The notes beneath the pieces were generated by a model. It saw nothing but the letters and a program-made list of their open reading frames with translations. It had not been told where the DNA came from and did no database searches. A stretch of DNA of 64,000 bases. It comes from Campylobacter helveticus. GTDB lineage: Bacteria > Campylobacterota > Campylobacteria > Campylobacterales > Campylobacteraceae. Location: NCBI RefSeq assembly GCF_002080395.1, contig NZ_CP020478.1, positions 1,500,886 to 1,564,885 on the forward strand, given 5' to 3'. The translations under genes were made by a program, and so were the position numbers. Positions 1 to 10,040 of the stretch are shown in pieces; the stretch's first letter is position 1; each line of letters starts with the position of its first letter.

Positions 1-2158
1 TTAAGATGATGATGGTGTTTTTAAAATCTACACTCACGCCCTTGCTATCAGTCGCCCTTGCGTCATCTAAAATTCCTAAAAGTATGTTGAAAACATCTTT
101 GTGTGCCTTTTCCACCTCGTCAAATAAAATCACACTATAAGGCTTTCTTCTCACGGCTTCAGTAAGCTCTCCGCCCTCTTCGTGTCCTATGTAGCCCGGA
201 GGCGCACCAAGAAGACGGGAGACGCTATGCTTTTCCATAAATTCACTCATATCAAAACGAATCATCGCCTTTTCATCGTCAAATAAAAACTTCGCTAAAG
301 CTTTGGCGGACTGCGTTTTACCCACTCCTGTAGGACCTAAGAATAAAAAGCTTCCTATGGGTTTGCTGCCCTCGTTTAACCCTGCTTTGTTGCGTTTTAT
401 GGCTTTTGCTAGGGCGTTTAGGGCTTCATCTTGTCCTATGACGCTTTCTTTTAAGTGCTTTTCGACTTCTAGGAATTTTTGCTTTTCGCTTTTTAGCATT
501 TTTTGCACACTAATGCCTGTCCATTTACTTAAAATTCCTGCGACTAAGTCTTCATCGACTTTATTTTTAAGCAAAGTGCCGTTTTGGCTTAGAAGCTGCC
601 ATTTTTCTTCAAGAGCGGAAACTTCTTTTTCTAGACTTGGGATTTTGCCATATTCTAGCTCGGCGGCTTTTTGGAATTCGCCTTTGTTTTTAGCGAGGGT
701 GGCTTCGCTTTTTAGGGTGTCGATTTCTTTTTTCTTTAAGCTTATGCTATCAAAAACGGCTTTTTCGTTTTCAAATTGTGCGTTTAGGGCGTTTTGCTTT
801 TCCTTTAAATTTGCAAGTTCTTTGGCTATTTCGTCTAATCTTTTGGCGTTTTTTTCATTTTCTTCCATTTTAAGCGCTTCTTTTTCGACTTCTAAGGTTT
901 CTAGCTCTTTTCTTACCTTTCTTAAAGAGCTTGGCTCACTTTCTATTTGCATTTTAAGCTCGGCGGCGGCTTCGTCGATTAAATCAATGGCTTTATCGGG
1001 TAAAAATCTATCATTAATATAACGCTTAGAAAGCTTGGCGGCGGCGACTAGGGCGGAGTCTGTAATGCTTACATTATGATGAATTTCAAGCTTTTCTTTA
1101 ATGCCCCTTAACATCGCTAAGGCTTCATTGACACTTGGCTCATTCACACTTACAGGCTGAAAACGGCGTTGCAAAGCGGCGTCTTTTTCAAAATACTTGC
1201 GGTATTCTTTAAGCGTAGTCGCTCCTATGGTGTGAAGTTCGCCTCTTGCTAGGGCTGGTTTTAAGATGTTTGCCGCGTCCATACTACCCTCACTCGCCCC
1301 TGCTCCAACAATGGTATGAATTTCATCGATAAATAAAATCACATTTTCGCTTTTAATGACTTCATCGACCACGCTTTTAAGCCTATCTTCAAATTCGCCT
1401 CTATACTTTGCCCCTGCGATTAAGGCACTCATATCAAGGGCGATGAGGCGTTTATTTTGTAAAGAAGTGGGGACATCTTTTTTCACTATCCTTTGTGCTA
1501 GGGCTTCCACAATAGCTGTTTTACCAACGCCTGGCTCACCTAGTAAGATAGGATTATTTTTACTTTTTCTAATGAGAATTTGCATTGTTCTTTCTATCTC
1601 TTCTTCGCGACCTATAATGGGGTCAAGCTTGTTTTGAAGAGCCTTTTCGGTCAGGTCGATACCAAATTTATTAAGAGAATCTAGCGTTTCATCGCCGCTT
1701 TTGCTTTCTATCTTACGCCCTTTTCTTAAAAATTCAAGCTCTTTTTTTAGCTCGTTTAAATCCATAAATTTAGCCAAAAGCTCTTTGATAGGGGAGCGAG
1801 AGCTTTCTGCGATGAGCCAAGTATCGACACTTAGATAATTATCACCATTTGCACTCATCAAGCCTTTAGCATTTTCTAAAGAGTTAATAAAATCGTTAGA
1901 AAATCTTATATTTTCTTTACTGACATTAGAACTTGTCGCTAGGGTGGAAATTTGACTTTTAATTTCAAGCTCTAGGGCTTCTTTTGAAATGTTTAATTTA
2001 TTACAAATTTGACTGAGCAAACTAGAGCTATCTACCGCTAAAGCCCACAAAAGGTGTAGAGGCACGACCTCGCTATTTTTAGAATGTATCGCTAAGGACA
2101 CTGCACTTTCGACATTTGAAAGCATAGAATCTGTGAGAAAATCTTGTAAATTTGCCAT
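1..2158 (-). CDS. clpB: ATP-dependent disaggregase ClpB (3' end beyond window)
   Basis: Hexameric AAA+ chaperone of the cytoplasm that extracts polypeptides from heat-induced aggregates together with DnaK. About 719 residues from the start are present out of roughly 857, so the C-terminal part of the second ATPase domain lies outside the window. The N-domain (about 1-145) is followed by the first AAA module, with Walker A GEPGVGKT near residue 208 and Walker B LFIDEIH near 275. A coiled-coil M domain follows at about 400-520, then a second Walker A, GPTGVGKT, near 608. The ATG has a good AAGGAA ribosome-binding site. The promoter just upstream carries an HspR-like inverted repeat, consistent with heat-shock control. 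Identification is secure. Confidence 0.97.
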   Translation of the reverse strand, partial: MANLQDFLTDSMLSNVESAVSLAIHSKNSEVVPLHLLWALAVDSSSLLSQICNKLNISKEALELEIKSQISTLATSSNVSKENIRFSNDFINSLENAKGLMSANGDNYLSVDTWLIAESSRSPIKELLAKFMDLNELKKELEFLRKGRKIESKSGDETLDSLNKFGIDLTEKALQNKLDPIIGREEEIERTMQILIRKSKNNPILLGEPGVGKTAIVEALAQRIVKKDVPTSLQNKRLIALDMSALIAGAKYRGEFEDRLKSVVDEVIKSENVILFIDEIHTIVGAGASEGSMDAANILKPALARGELHTIGATTLKEYRKYFEKDAALQRRFQPVSVNEPSVNEALAMLRGIKEKLEIHHNVSITDSALVAAAKLSKRYINDRFLPDKAIDLIDEAAAELKMQIESEPSSLRKVRKELETLEVEKEALKMEENEKNAKRLDEIAKELANLKEKQNALNAQFENEKAVFDSISLKKKEIDTLKSEATLAKNKGEFQKAAELEYGKIPSLEKEVSALEEKWQLLSQNGTLLKNKVDEDLVAGILSKWTGISVQKMLKSEKQKFLEVEKHLKESVIGQDEALNALAKAIKRNKAGLNEGSKPIGSFLFLGPTGVGKTQSAKALAKFLFDDEKAMIRFDMSEFMEKHSVSRLLGAPPGYIGHEEGGELTEAVRRKPYSVILFDEVEKAHKDVFNILLGILDDARATDSKGVSVDFKNTIIIL

Positions 2159-2188
2159 AATGTTTCCTTTTAGTTTTATATGAGGGGT

Positions 2189-2218
2189 ATTATATAACTT
2201 TAGTCTATTAATGTCAAG
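2189..2218 (-). promoter_or_regulatory. clpB promoter with overlapping HspR (HAIR-like) operator
   Basis: On the minus strand TTGACA (2217-2212) and TATAAT (2194-2189) are separated by exactly 17 bases, an E. coli-like sigma-70 promoter that is unusual for Campylobacter, where a -35 box is normally absent. The -35 overlaps an imperfect 7-7-7 dyad at 2198-2218, CTTTAGT / CTATTAA / TGTCAAG on the plus strand. This fits the HAIR consensus CTTGAGT-N7-ACTCAAG at 11 of 14 positions. HspR is known to repress clpB in C. jejuni; binding to this site is inferred. Confidence 0.75.
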
Positions 2219-2241
2219 TTTTTTTAATAAATTTTTTTAAT

Positions 2242-2520
2242 TTACTTTACAAACATATCAATAGCCTTATTTAAATCCTCTAAACTTTTGTGATTATTAT
2301 CTTCTAAGGCGTGTATGAGGCAATGCGATAAATGCTCTTTTAAAATGGCGGTGGCGGTGTTATTGACGGCGGATTTTACGGCGGCAAGTTGGATTAAAAT
2401 TTCACTGCAATCTTTATCGTTTTCTACCATTTTTTTAATCGCCTCTAAATGCCCTATGGTTTTGGCAAGGCGGTTAGAAATTTGCTTGATGTGTTTGGCG
2501 GAGTGATGATGTTTATCCAT
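2242..2520 (-). CDS. CsoR/RcnR-family metal-sensing transcriptional repressor
   Basis: A 92-residue all-helical DUF156 protein, read from the ATG at 2520 (MDKHHHSAKH); an upstream ATG at 2559 would add 13 residues. It conserves the metal-site pattern: a Cys in the DCSEIL segment, then HLSHC, where His and Cys sit four apart. Cys/His/Cys is the Cu(I)-sensing CsoR arrangement, whereas RcnR (Ni/Co) uses His in place of the last Cys. The His-rich N-terminus recalls RcnR, so the metal is not settled. These proteins bind operator DNA as tetramers and release it when metal-loaded. No metal exporter is adjacent; the gene is divergent from ctpA, so it may control itself or a distant target. Confidence 0.85.
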   Translation of the reverse strand: MDKHHHSAKHIKQISNRLAKTIGHLEAIKKMVENDKDCSEILIQLAAVKSAVNNTATAILKEHLSHCLIHALEDNNHKSLEDLNKAIDMFVK

Positions 2521-2630
2521 AAAAACAACTTTCATTTGAGATTTTTGGCATTTTAACATAAAATAAAAAATTTACTTGTATTTACAAATTTTTATTAAAA
2601 TTCCGCTTTAAATTTAATGAGGAGTTAGGA

Positions 2631-3938
2631 TTGAAAAATAAACGATTTCTCGCTGCTTTAGCGGGGGTAATGGGAACATTAATTTTAAGCTTTAGTCTTG
2701 TAAATGCTTTGTATGCTGATAATAAAGCTGAAGAAATGCAAAAACGCCTTGAAGCCTTAGAGAAACTTACAAAAACGCTTCAAATCGTCGAGCAGTATTA
2801 TGTCGATGAGCAAAATATTAGCGATTTGGTCGATAAATCACTCTCAGGACTTTTAACGAATTTGGACGCACATTCTTCTTTTTTAAATGAAAAAGATTAT
2901 GATGATATGAAAATGCAAATGAGTGGCGAATTCGGCGGACTTGGCATCACTGTGGGGATGAAAGATGGGGCATTAAGTGTCGTTTCTCCCATAGAAGGCA
3001 CCCCTGCGGATAAAGCGGGGATTAAATCAGGCGACATTATCCTTAAAATCAACAATGAAGCAACTTTAGGTATGAACTTAAATGATGCCGTAGATAAAAT
3101 GCGTGGAAAGCCTAGCACCAAAATCACCCTAACCATTTTTAGAGAGGGGGCGACTAAGCCTTTTGATGTGAATTTGATAAGAGAAATCATAAAAGTCGAA
3201 AGTGTTTATAGTAAAAAAATAGAAAATGAAGAAATTTTATATCTTAGAGTTACAAGTTTTAATAAAAATATCGTTGAGGAAGCGAGAAAAGAGCTTGAAA
3301 AATATCCTAATAATAAGGGCGTGATTTTGGATTTAAGAAATAATCCGGGGGGGATACTTAACCAAGCCATTGGATTAACAAATTTATTTGTCGATAAGGG
3401 CGTTATCGTCTCTCAAAAAGGTAGAAATGAAAGCGAAAATAAAGACTATAAAGCCGACCCTAAAAACAAAATTTCCAACTCTTCTCTTGTCGTTTTGGTC
3501 AATGGCGGAAGTGCGAGTGCAAGTGAGATAGTCAGCGGAGCTTTGCAAGACTTTAAAAGGGCGATTATCGTGGGAGAAAATACCTTTGGTAAGGGTAGCG
3601 TGCAGCAAACCATACCGCTTAATAAAACTGAAGCCTTAAAGCTTACCATAGCAAGATACTATCTTCCAAGCGGACGCACCATCCAAGCTGTGGGTGTAAA
3701 GCCTGATATAGAGGTTTTTCCGGGAAAAGTCCCAACTAAAGAAGATGGCTTTAGCATTAAAGAGAGTGATTTAAAGCAGCATTTAGAGGGTGAGCTTGAG
3801 AAATTAGAGAAAAAAGAAGATAAAAAAGATACAAAAGAAGATAAAAACCTCATCACCCAAAAGCAAATTTATGAAGACGCACAGCTAAAGGCGGCGATTG
3901 ATAGCATTAAAATTTTAAACATTAAAGAAGGAAAGTAA
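2631..3938 (+). CDS. ctpA: S41 carboxyl-terminal processing protease CtpA
   Basis: Periplasmic tail-specific serine protease of 435 residues. An N-terminal hydrophobic segment (about 6-28) acts as signal or anchor. A PDZ domain at about 95-175 starts around [11 protein letters not shown]. The S41 core holds the Ser-Lys dyad: Ser296 in GSASASEI and Lys321 in FGKGSVQ, 25 residues apart as in E. coli Tsp. The C-terminus is Lys/Glu-rich. Translation starts at TTG with a GAGGAG site six bases upstream. The next gene, purC, begins one base after the stop, so the protease heads a pur operon, as in C. jejuni (Cj0511-Cj0512). The link to purine synthesis looks positional only. Confidence 0.94.
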   Translation: MKNKRFLAALAGVMGTLILSFSLVNALYADNKAEEMQKRLEALEKLTKTLQIVEQYYVDEQNISDLVDKSLSGLLTNLDAHSSFLNEKDYDDMKMQMSGEFGGLGITVGMKDGALSVVSPIEGTPADKAGIKSGDIILKINNEATLGMNLNDAVDKMRGKPSTKITLTIFREGATKPFDVNLIREIIKVESVYSKKIENEEILYLRVTSFNKNIVEEARKELEKYPNNKGVILDLRNNPGGILNQAIGLTNLFVDKGVIVSQKGRNESENKDYKADPKNKISNSSLVVLVNGGSASASEIVSGALQDFKRAIIVGENTFGKGSVQQTIPLNKTEALKLTIARYYLPSGRTIQAVGVKPDIEVFPGKVPTKEDGFSIKESDLKQHLEGELEKLEKKEDKKDTKEDKNLITQKQIYEDAQLKAAIDSIKILNIKEGK

Positions 3939-3939
3939 A

Positions 3940-4650
3940 ATGGAAAAGGGAGAACTGCTTTATGAGGGCAAGGGCAAGAAAATGTTTAAAACCGATGATG
4001 AATTTTTACTCATCACGGAATTTAAAGATGATTTAACCGCTTTTAATGCAGAAAAAAGGGGTAATGAAGCGGGTAAGGGGGCGCTTAATTGTAAAATTAG
4101 CACCGAGCTTTTTCACCTTTTGGAAAAAAATGGTATTCAAACGCATTTAGTTAAGACCCTAAGCGAAAACGAACAACTTGTAAAAAAATGCCAAATCGTG
4201 CCGATTGAGGTGATAGTGCGTAATGTCGCCACAGGCTCTTTGACCAAAAGACTGGGAATTAAAGAAGGCACAAGCCTACCTTTTGCTTTAGTTGAGTTTT
4301 GCTTAAAAGATGATGCTTTGGGAGACCCGTTTATCAATGATGAGCATTGTTTGCTTTTAAATTTAGTCAAAGATAAAGCACAAATCGAAGAGATAAAAGA
4401 AATGGCAAGGAAAATTAACTCCATACTTTTAAACTTTTTTGATAAGAAAAATTTAAGACTGATAGACTTTAAAATCGAACTTGGTATCGATAAAGACGGC
4501 AAATTAGTCCTAGCTGATGAGATAAGTCCTGATAGCTGCAGATTTTGGGATAAAGCGACAAATGAAAAGCTTGATAAAGATAGATTTAGGCAAGATTTAG
4601 GCAATGTTAAAATGGCTTACGAGGAAGTGCTAAAAAGAATTTTGAGTTAA
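3940..4650 (+). CDS. purC: SAICAR synthetase PurC
   Basis: Phosphoribosylaminoimidazole-succinocarboxamide synthase, which ligates aspartate to CAIR with ATP in de novo purine synthesis. At 236 residues it is the normal monofunctional size. The N-terminal [13 protein letters not shown] nucleotide-binding strand, the RNVATGSL segment and the signature [12 protein letters not shown] near residue 190 are all present. It lies one base after ctpA and nine bases before purS. Cytoplasmic; secure. Confidence 0.97.
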   Translation: MEKGELLYEGKGKKMFKTDDEFLLITEFKDDLTAFNAEKRGNEAGKGALNCKISTELFHLLEKNGIQTHLVKTLSENEQLVKKCQIVPIEVIVRNVATGSLTKRLGIKEGTSLPFALVEFCLKDDALGDPFINDEHCLLLNLVKDKAQIEEIKEMARKINSILLNFFDKKNLRLIDFKIELGIDKDGKLVLADEISPDSCRFWDKATNEKLDKDRFRQDLGNVKMAYEEVLKRILS

Positions 4651-4659
4651 GGGGCGAAA

Positions 4660-4896
4660 GTGCAAATAACTATCAATGTATTTTTAAAAAATGGCGTTTT
4701 AGACCCACAGGGTAAAGCTTTAGAAAAGGCTTTACACTCTTTAAATTTCTCTGGGGTTAAAGAAGTGCGTGTGGCAAAGCAAATCAAAATCAACCTAGAG
4801 GAAAATGACACAAAAAAAGCTAAAGAGCTTGTTGCTAAGATGTGCGAGGAACTGCTGGTTAATAGCGTGATAGAAGATTACGAAATTCTACTTTAA
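4660..4896 (+). CDS. purS: FGAM synthase small subunit PurS
   Basis: A 78-residue accessory subunit of phosphoribosylformylglycinamidine synthase. It bridges the glutaminase PurQ and the synthetase PurL and helps pass ammonia between them. It starts at GTG, which the compact nine-base gap after purC supports. The N-terminal beta strand followed by LKNGVLDPQGKALEKAL is the typical PurS opening. PurL is not in this window, so the complex is completed from another locus. Confidence 0.95.
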   Translation: MQITINVFLKNGVLDPQGKALEKALHSLNFSGVKEVRVAKQIKINLEENDTKKAKELVAKMCEELLVNSVIEDYEILL

Positions 4897-4905
4897 GAAG
4901 AAAAG

Positions 4906-5553
4906 ATGAAAGTTGCGATTATAAGATTTTTAGGGACAAACTGCGAATTTGACACTCAATATGCTTTTGAAAAACTTGGTGCTAAGGTGCAGCTCATTTG
5001 GCACGAGGAAAGAGATTTTGAGGCGGATTTGGTGGTTTTGCCCGGCGGATTTTCTTATGGAGATTATCTGCGTTGTGCTGCTATTGCAAAACTTTCTCCT
5101 GCAATGCAAGGCGTTTTAAAACACGCCAAAAAAGGCGGTTTCATACTTGGAATTTGCAATGGCTTTCAAATCTTGCTTGAGGCTGGGCTTTTAAAAGGTG
5201 CGATGAAACATAACGAAAACTTAAGTTTTATCTCTAAAAATCAAAATTTAAGGGTCGTTTCTAACAACAACGCTTTTTTAAAAAAATTTAAAAATGATGA
5301 AGTCATTAATTTGCCTATCGCACACGGCGAAGGGAATTACTACGCAGATGAAGCCACGCTTAAGTATTTAGAAGATAAAGACCTCATCACTCTAAAATAC
5401 GAAAATAATCCAAACGGCTCTTGTAAAGATATCGCAGGAATTTGCGATGAAAATAAAAAAATCTTTGGACTTATGCCACACCCAGAGCGTGCTTGTGAAA
5501 AACTTTTGGGTAATGATGTGGGGCTTAAGATGTTTGAGGGATTTTTATCTTGA
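4906..5553 (+). CDS. purQ: FGAM synthase glutaminase subunit PurQ
   Basis: Class I glutamine amidotransferase of 215 residues that hydrolyses glutamine and supplies ammonia to PurL. The nucleophile is Cys84 in GICNGFQILLEAG; the His/Glu of the triad are in MPHPERACE near the C-terminus. The PGGFSYGDYLR oxyanion-region motif is intact. The stop codon overlaps the TTG start of the next gene by four bases, which suggests coupled translation and a polycistronic ctpA-pur-plsC message. Confidence 0.96.
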   Translation: MKVAIIRFLGTNCEFDTQYAFEKLGAKVQLIWHEERDFEADLVVLPGGFSYGDYLRCAAIAKLSPAMQGVLKHAKKGGFILGICNGFQILLEAGLLKGAMKHNENLSFISKNQNLRVVSNNNAFLKKFKNDEVINLPIAHGEGNYYADEATLKYLEDKDLITLKYENNPNGSCKDIAGICDENKKIFGLMPHPERACEKLLGNDVGLKMFEGFLS

Positions 5554-6716
5554 AAATTTTAAGCTTTTTACTTTTACTTTGCGTTAGTTTATGGGCGGAG
5601 ACTTCTGTTTTTGACGGACAACAAAAAGTCATTTCTAAAGAACTTTATCAAAATATCGCCCCAAGCGATGAAAGCACAAATTATGAAAAAAATACTTATG
5701 AAACCTTTGTGGCACGCTCGACTTTAGTGCTAACAAGCGAAGAATACGCGCAAAATTTTTACATAGGAGAGGTTTTTAGCATAGAACTTTATGCCAAAAC
5801 TTTAGAAGATACGGAATTTGACTTTAACATTTCCCTAATTAAAAATGAAAGCTTAAATTTTTTAAACCCAAAAAGTCCATTTGAAAAAATTTCTAACGAT
5901 ACTTATAAAAATACGCTATGGTTTGAAGCTAAGGACGCTAATGCAAATTTAGAAGAAATCATAGTGGAAATGCTAAGAAATGAGCAAGTTTTTCAAAAAG
6001 CTAGTCTTAAAATCAATCCTATCCGTTTTCATAGTCCCAAAAAAGATAATATTTTTTCTCATATCGTAGCAAGTTCTTTGGAGGTTAAGCAAGTTAAGAC
6101 AAGTTATTTTGACGAAAAAAATGTCATTATGATGCTTGAACTAAATGCAACAAATGCAAATCTTAAAGGCTTTTTTGTAAATGGGGTGCAAAAGCAAGGT
6201 ATTGAAAATTATAAGGGAGATTTTAATGTTTCAAAAGCATTTTATTATGCTATTTTCCCTGCAAATAAAGACCATTTCGAATTTTCTTATTTTAATAAAG
6301 AAGATAAAAAACTCGAAAGCTTTGACATTAAGCTTCAAATTAGCGATGATGAAATCAGCACTCAAAGCGACTTAAATCCCACAAATAAAGATTTTAACGC
6401 TTATAAACAATATGCTTTATGGGCTTTGGCTTTTATCTTAGCACTCTTTTTCGTTTTTAAAAGGAATTATTTCATCTTAGCTTTTGCCCTGCTTAGTTTT
6501 GCGTTGAGTTTTTTGGTTGATACGAACACGCACAATGGGCTTTTAAAAGCAAATGCGAGAATAAAAATTTTACCGACTGAGCCATCGACTTATTTTTACA
6601 CAACAAGCACTCAAGAAGAAGTAGAAATTTTAGGAAAAAGAGAAAATTACATTAAAATTTTACTTAGAAATGGCAAAATAGGCTGGGCTAATGAAGTGGA
6701 TTTACTCAAAAATTAG
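5550..6716 (+). CDS. BatD-like periplasmic/inner-membrane protein with C-terminal SH3-like domain
   Basis: A 388-residue protein whose counterpart in C. jejuni (Cj0515, from memory) is uncharacterised. A signal peptide ends near residue 16 (LLCVSLWAE). It is followed by about 270 residues of predicted beta-rich periplasmic domain, two closely spaced membrane segments at about 287-303 and 306-325, and a final roughly 55-residue module (ANARIKILP to EVDLLKN) that looks like a bacterial SH3 domain. The overall plan recalls BatD/oxygen-tolerance proteins, but no Bat partners are nearby. It starts at TTG inside the purQ stop and overlaps plsC by 26 bases. The function is not known and the family call is tentative. 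Confidence 0.6.
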   Translation: MKILSFLLLLCVSLWAETSVFDGQQKVISKELYQNIAPSDESTNYEKNTYETFVARSTLVLTSEEYAQNFYIGEVFSIELYAKTLEDTEFDFNISLIKNESLNFLNPKSPFEKISNDTYKNTLWFEAKDANANLEEIIVEMLRNEQVFQKASLKINPIRFHSPKKDNIFSHIVASSLEVKQVKTSYFDEKNVIMMLELNATNANLKGFFVNGVQKQGIENYKGDFNVSKAFYYAIFPANKDHFEFSYFNKEDKKLESFDIKLQISDDEISTQSDLNPTNKDFNAYKQYALWALAFILALFFVFKRNYFILAFALLSFALSFLVDTNTHNGLLKANARIKILPTEPSTYFYTTSTQEEVEILGKRENYIKILLRNGKIGWANEVDLLKN

Positions 6717-7380
6717 AGCTTTAATTTTTTGGATTTTCTTTATTTTTAGTGTAAGTGGCGTCATCATAGCCTTTTGCTTTACGCAAAATCAAAATACAAT
6801 TTGGAAAATTCGCCGTCTTTGGGCTAAAACGCAAAAGCCCATACTTTCCTATAAAATCGAACTTTTAGGCGAATTTGATGAAGAGGCACAGATGATTATA
6901 ATGAATCATCAAAGCGCCCTAGATATCATCGCACTAGAAAGCATTTATCCTAAAAATTTATGCTGGATAGCCAAAAAAGAACTCGGTGAAATTCCTGTTT
7001 TTAAAATCGCCATTAAAAAGCCTAAACTACTTTGTATAGATAGGAAAAATCCAAGAGATTTAGTGCGTGTTTTAAAAGATGCAAAAGAAAGGCTTGAAGC
7101 GGGAAGAATTTTAGCAATTTTTCCTGAAGGCACACGCTCAAAAAATGAAAAAATGCTTAAATTTCAAAGTGGGGCTAAGATTTTAAGCGAAAAGCTTAAT
7201 TTGAAAGTTCAGCCCGTTCTAATCGTAGATTCTGCTAAAATTTTGGATACAAAAAATTTCAGTGCAAGAAGCGGAGTTTTAAAACTCATACCCCTACCGC
7301 TTGTAGATTTAAATGATGAAAATTGGCTAGAAAATACGAGAAAAACAATGCAAGAACGCTTAGAGCAAGAAAGAGCTTAA
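6691..7380 (+). CDS. plsC: 1-acyl-sn-glycerol-3-phosphate acyltransferase PlsC
   Basis: Inner-membrane enzyme that acylates lysophosphatidate to phosphatidate in phospholipid synthesis. At 229 residues it has an N-terminal membrane segment (about 10-30), the catalytic HX4D block in NHQSALD near 71-77, and acceptor-binding motif FPEGTRS near 145-151. The start overlaps the preceding frame by 26 bases. In C. jejuni, as I recall, a fluoride channel gene (crcB) separates plsC from htpG; here htpG follows after only 54 bases and no such frame is present. Confidence 0.95.
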   Translation: MKWIYSKIRALIFWIFFIFSVSGVIIAFCFTQNQNTIWKIRRLWAKTQKPILSYKIELLGEFDEEAQMIIMNHQSALDIIALESIYPKNLCWIAKKELGEIPVFKIAIKKPKLLCIDRKNPRDLVRVLKDAKERLEAGRILAIFPEGTRSKNEKMLKFQSGAKILSEKLNLKVQPVLIVDSAKILDTKNFSARSGVLKLIPLPLVDLNDENWLENTRKTMQERLEQERA

Positions 7381-7400
7381 TTTTATTGTAAAAATTTTGT

Positions 7401-7406
7401 TACAAT
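7401..7406 (+). promoter_or_regulatory. Predicted -10 element of htpG
   Basis: TACAAT preceded by T-rich sequence, 28 bases before the htpG ATG, with AAAGGA as ribosome-binding site at 7423-7428. It fits the Campylobacter sigma-70 pattern of an extended -10 without a clear -35. Confidence 0.5.
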
Positions 7407-7434
7407 GCGAAAAATTTTTAAGAAAGGATAAACA

Positions 7435-9276
7435 ATGCAGTTTCAAACTGAAGTCAATCAACTCTTGCAACTTATGATACATTCTTTATACTCCAATAAA
7501 GAAATCTTTTTACGCGAACTTATCTCAAATGCTAGCGATGCTTTGGATAAACTTAATTTCTTAAGCGTAAGTGATGATGCTTACAAAAGCTTAAAATTCG
7601 AACCTAAAATCGAAATCAAACTCGATAAAGAGAAAAAAACTTTAATCTTAAGCGATAATGGTATAGGGATGAATAAGGAAGATTTAATCAATCACCTTGG
7701 AACAATCGCTAAAAGTGGCACAAAAAGCTTTTTGGAGAATTTAAGTGGAGACGCAAAAAAAGACTCGCAGCTCATAGGGCAATTTGGCGTAGGATTTTAC
7801 TCGGCTTTTATGGTTGCAGATAAGATAGAGGTTTTAAGCAAAAAGGCTTTAGAAGATAAGGCGTATTTATGGACTTCTGATGCAAGCGGCTATGAGATAG
7901 AAGAGGCACAAAAAGACACGCAAGGCACAAGCATCACGCTTCATCTTAAAGACGAAGAATTTTTAGAGCCTTACAGGATAGAAAATATCATAGAAAAATA
8001 CTCTAATCACATTCAATTTCCTATCTTTATGGAAAAAGAAGAAATTGTTCCTTTAAGCGAAGAAGAACAAAAAGAAAATAAAGAGCCAAAAAAAGAACTC
8101 GTAAGCTCACAAATCAACAAAGCAAACGCCCTTTGGACTATGCAAAAATCAAGCTTAAAAGCAAAAGATTATGAAAATTTTTACGAGCAGAATTTTCACG
8201 ACACTAATAAACCTTTACTTTATATCCATACAAAAAGCGAGGGTAAGCTGGAATACAATTCTTTATTTTTTATCCCGCAAAATGCCCCGTTTGACTTATT
8301 TCGCGTGGATTATCAAAGTGGCTTAAAACTTTATGTCAAGCGCGTATTTATCAGCGATGATGACAAAGAGCTTTTGCCGACTTATTTGCGTTTTGTAAGA
8401 GGGATTATCGATGTGGAGGATTTGCCTTTAAATGTAAGCCGTGAAATTTTACAAGAAAATGCCATTTTAAAGGGCGTGAAAGAGGCAAGTGTTAAGAAAA
8501 TTTTAGGTGAGCTTGGCAAACTCAAAGAAAAAGATAAGGAAAAATATCTAAGCTTTTTCAAAACCTTTGGAAGAGTCTTAAAAGAAGGGCTTTATGGCTT
8601 TAGCACAGAAAAAGAAAATTTATTGAAATTAATGTATTTTAAAAGCTCAAAAGGGACAGATTTAAGAAGCTTAGAAGAGTATAAAAATGACTTGCAAAAT
8701 GAACAAAAAGAAATTTTTTATATTATCGGCAATAGTGAAAGTTTGCTAAGAAATTCGCCATTGCTTGAAGATTATAAGGCTAAAAATATCGAAGTTTTAC
8801 TACTTGATGATGAAATTGACAGCTTAATTATGCCTATGATAGGCGATTTTGAGGGCTTAAAATTTACAGCCATTAATCAAGTCGAGGATAAAAACGAACT
8901 CAGTGAAGAAGAAAAACAAAATTTTGCACCTTTCCTCGCGAAATTTAAAGAACTTTTAAAAGACGAAGTGGAGGATGTGAGGCTTACTTCAAGACTTAAA
9001 GATAGTCCAAGCTGCATAGTGTATGATAAAAATAAGCCTGATTTTGCAATGCAACAAATCTTAAAACAAATGGGGCAAGAGCAAAATATCAAGCCTATCT
9101 TGGAGCTAAATCCTAAACACGCCATATTTGCAAGGCTGAAAGAAAATGAAAGCTTCTTGCCAGACATCGCCATTTTAACCTTAAATATGGCAAAGTTAAG
9201 TGAGGGTATGGGTGTAGAAAATGCAAACGAATTTAACGCAAGTCTAAGCAAAATCATCACTAAGGCTTTAGCGTGA
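7435..9276 (+). CDS. htpG: HSP90-family chaperone HtpG
   Basis: Cytoplasmic ATP-dependent homodimeric chaperone of 613 residues, a normal bacterial length. The GHKL ATP pocket is complete: [31 protein letters not shown] and [13 protein letters not shown] all lie in the first 130 residues. The middle domain contains [13 protein letters not shown], with the catalytic-loop Arg. The C-terminal dimerisation region is intact. The stop overlaps the GTG of the following rhodanese gene by four bases. Confidence 0.97.
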   Translation: MQFQTEVNQLLQLMIHSLYSNKEIFLRELISNASDALDKLNFLSVSDDAYKSLKFEPKIEIKLDKEKKTLILSDNGIGMNKEDLINHLGTIAKSGTKSFLENLSGDAKKDSQLIGQFGVGFYSAFMVADKIEVLSKKALEDKAYLWTSDASGYEIEEAQKDTQGTSITLHLKDEEFLEPYRIENIIEKYSNHIQFPIFMEKEEIVPLSEEEQKENKEPKKELVSSQINKANALWTMQKSSLKAKDYENFYEQNFHDTNKPLLYIHTKSEGKLEYNSLFFIPQNAPFDLFRVDYQSGLKLYVKRVFISDDDKELLPTYLRFVRGIIDVEDLPLNVSREILQENAILKGVKEASVKKILGELGKLKEKDKEKYLSFFKTFGRVLKEGLYGFSTEKENLLKLMYFKSSKGTDLRSLEEYKNDLQNEQKEIFYIIGNSESLLRNSPLLEDYKAKNIEVLLLDDEIDSLIMPMIGDFEGLKFTAINQVEDKNELSEEEKQNFAPFLAKFKELLKDEVEDVRLTSRLKDSPSCIVYDKNKPDFAMQQILKQMGQEQNIKPILELNPKHAIFARLKENESFLPDIAILTLNMAKLSEGMGVENANEFNASLSKIITKALA

Positions 9277-9599
9277 TAGAGCATATCTCCCCAGAAATTT
9301 GGAACGAAAACCTAAACTCTTATCAAATTTTTGATGTGAGAACGCCAAATGAATGGCAAGAGGGGATTATTAGTAATGTAAAATGTGTTGCCTTACTTGA
9401 CAATGCTGGACTTTTAAATGCAAATTTCATAGAAGAATTTAAGGCAAAATACCAACAAGATGGCAAAGCCTTAGCCTTTATCTGCCGTAGCGGACACAGA
9501 AGCGAAATGGCGGCTAGAATGGTGCTAGATGAGCTTGAAATCAAAGGCGTAAATTTAGACGGAGGCATTTTAGCTTATAGGGGAGAATTTGTAAGGTGA
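9273..9599 (+). CDS. Single-domain rhodanese-like sulfurtransferase
   Basis: A 108-residue rhodanese domain with the structural motif [12 protein letters not shown] near residue 20 and the active-site loop [11 protein letters not shown] near residue 75, the Cys being the persulfide-forming residue. It starts at GTG overlapping the htpG stop and its own stop overlaps the next GTG, so it sits in an htpG operon as in C. jejuni (Cj0519). A cytoplasmic sulfur-transfer role is expected from the family; the acceptor is unknown. Confidence 0.9.
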   Translation: MIEHISPEIWNENLNSYQIFDVRTPNEWQEGIISNVKCVALLDNAGLLNANFIEEFKAKYQQDGKALAFICRSGHRSEMAARMVLDELEIKGVNLDGGILAYRGEFVR

Positions 9600-10030
9600 T
9601 AGGCTTTTATCTTTTAATCGCGGCACTGAGCTTTTTGGCGCTTTATTTTGCGGTCAAAAAACTTACGCTTAATATCGATGAAAACAAACTTTTAGAGCCG
9701 ATAAAAGCGGAGATTTATCCTAAATTTTGCGACCACATTGATGAAGAAATAAGAGCTTTAAAAGAGGGTGTAGAAAGCGAAAAATTAGAGCTTGTAGAAA
9801 ACGATAAAAAAGAGGAATTTTTGGAGCTACTTGGTGATTTAAGTAGGGAATTAACTTTTATACAAACGATGAATTTAAGCAAGAAAAACGATAAAATATG
9901 GCAAAGTGAGCTTTTTGACTTTTTAAAGGAACTTGAAAACTTAATCTTACGCTATCTTAAAAATGCAGAAACTTTAAGCGATGATTTAAGAGAAAGATTA
10001 ATGGACGCATTTGAAAAGCTAAAAGCCTAA
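9596..10030 (+). CDS. Conserved Campylobacter membrane-anchored protein of unknown function
   Basis: A 144-residue protein with one N-terminal membrane segment (about 2-20, [19 protein letters not shown]), followed by a charged, helical, probably cytoplasmic domain rich in Glu/Lys/Leu. No catalytic motif is visible. It starts at GTG four bases inside the rhodanese frame and ends ten bases before the Na/Pi cotransporter. I recall a counterpart in the same position in C. jejuni (Cj0520). Confidence 0.8.
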   Translation: MIGFYLLIAALSFLALYFAVKKLTLNIDENKLLEPIKAEIYPKFCDHIDEEIRALKEGVESEKLELVENDKKEEFLELLGDLSRELTFIQTMNLSKKNDKIWQSELFDFLKELENLILRYLKNAETLSDDLRERLMDAFEKLKA

Positions 10031-10040
10031 AGGAAGTAAT

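Noticed and set aside
303-1022. Long open frame on the plus strand opposite clpB
   Set aside because: It is the Ser/Phe/Leu-rich reverse shadow of the ClpB coding sequence, has no ribosome-binding site, and clpB accounts for the region.
3347-3353. G7 run inside ctpA as a possible phase-variable tract
   Set aside because: It encodes the conserved NNPGGI turn of S41 proteases and is shorter than tracts known to vary in Campylobacter.
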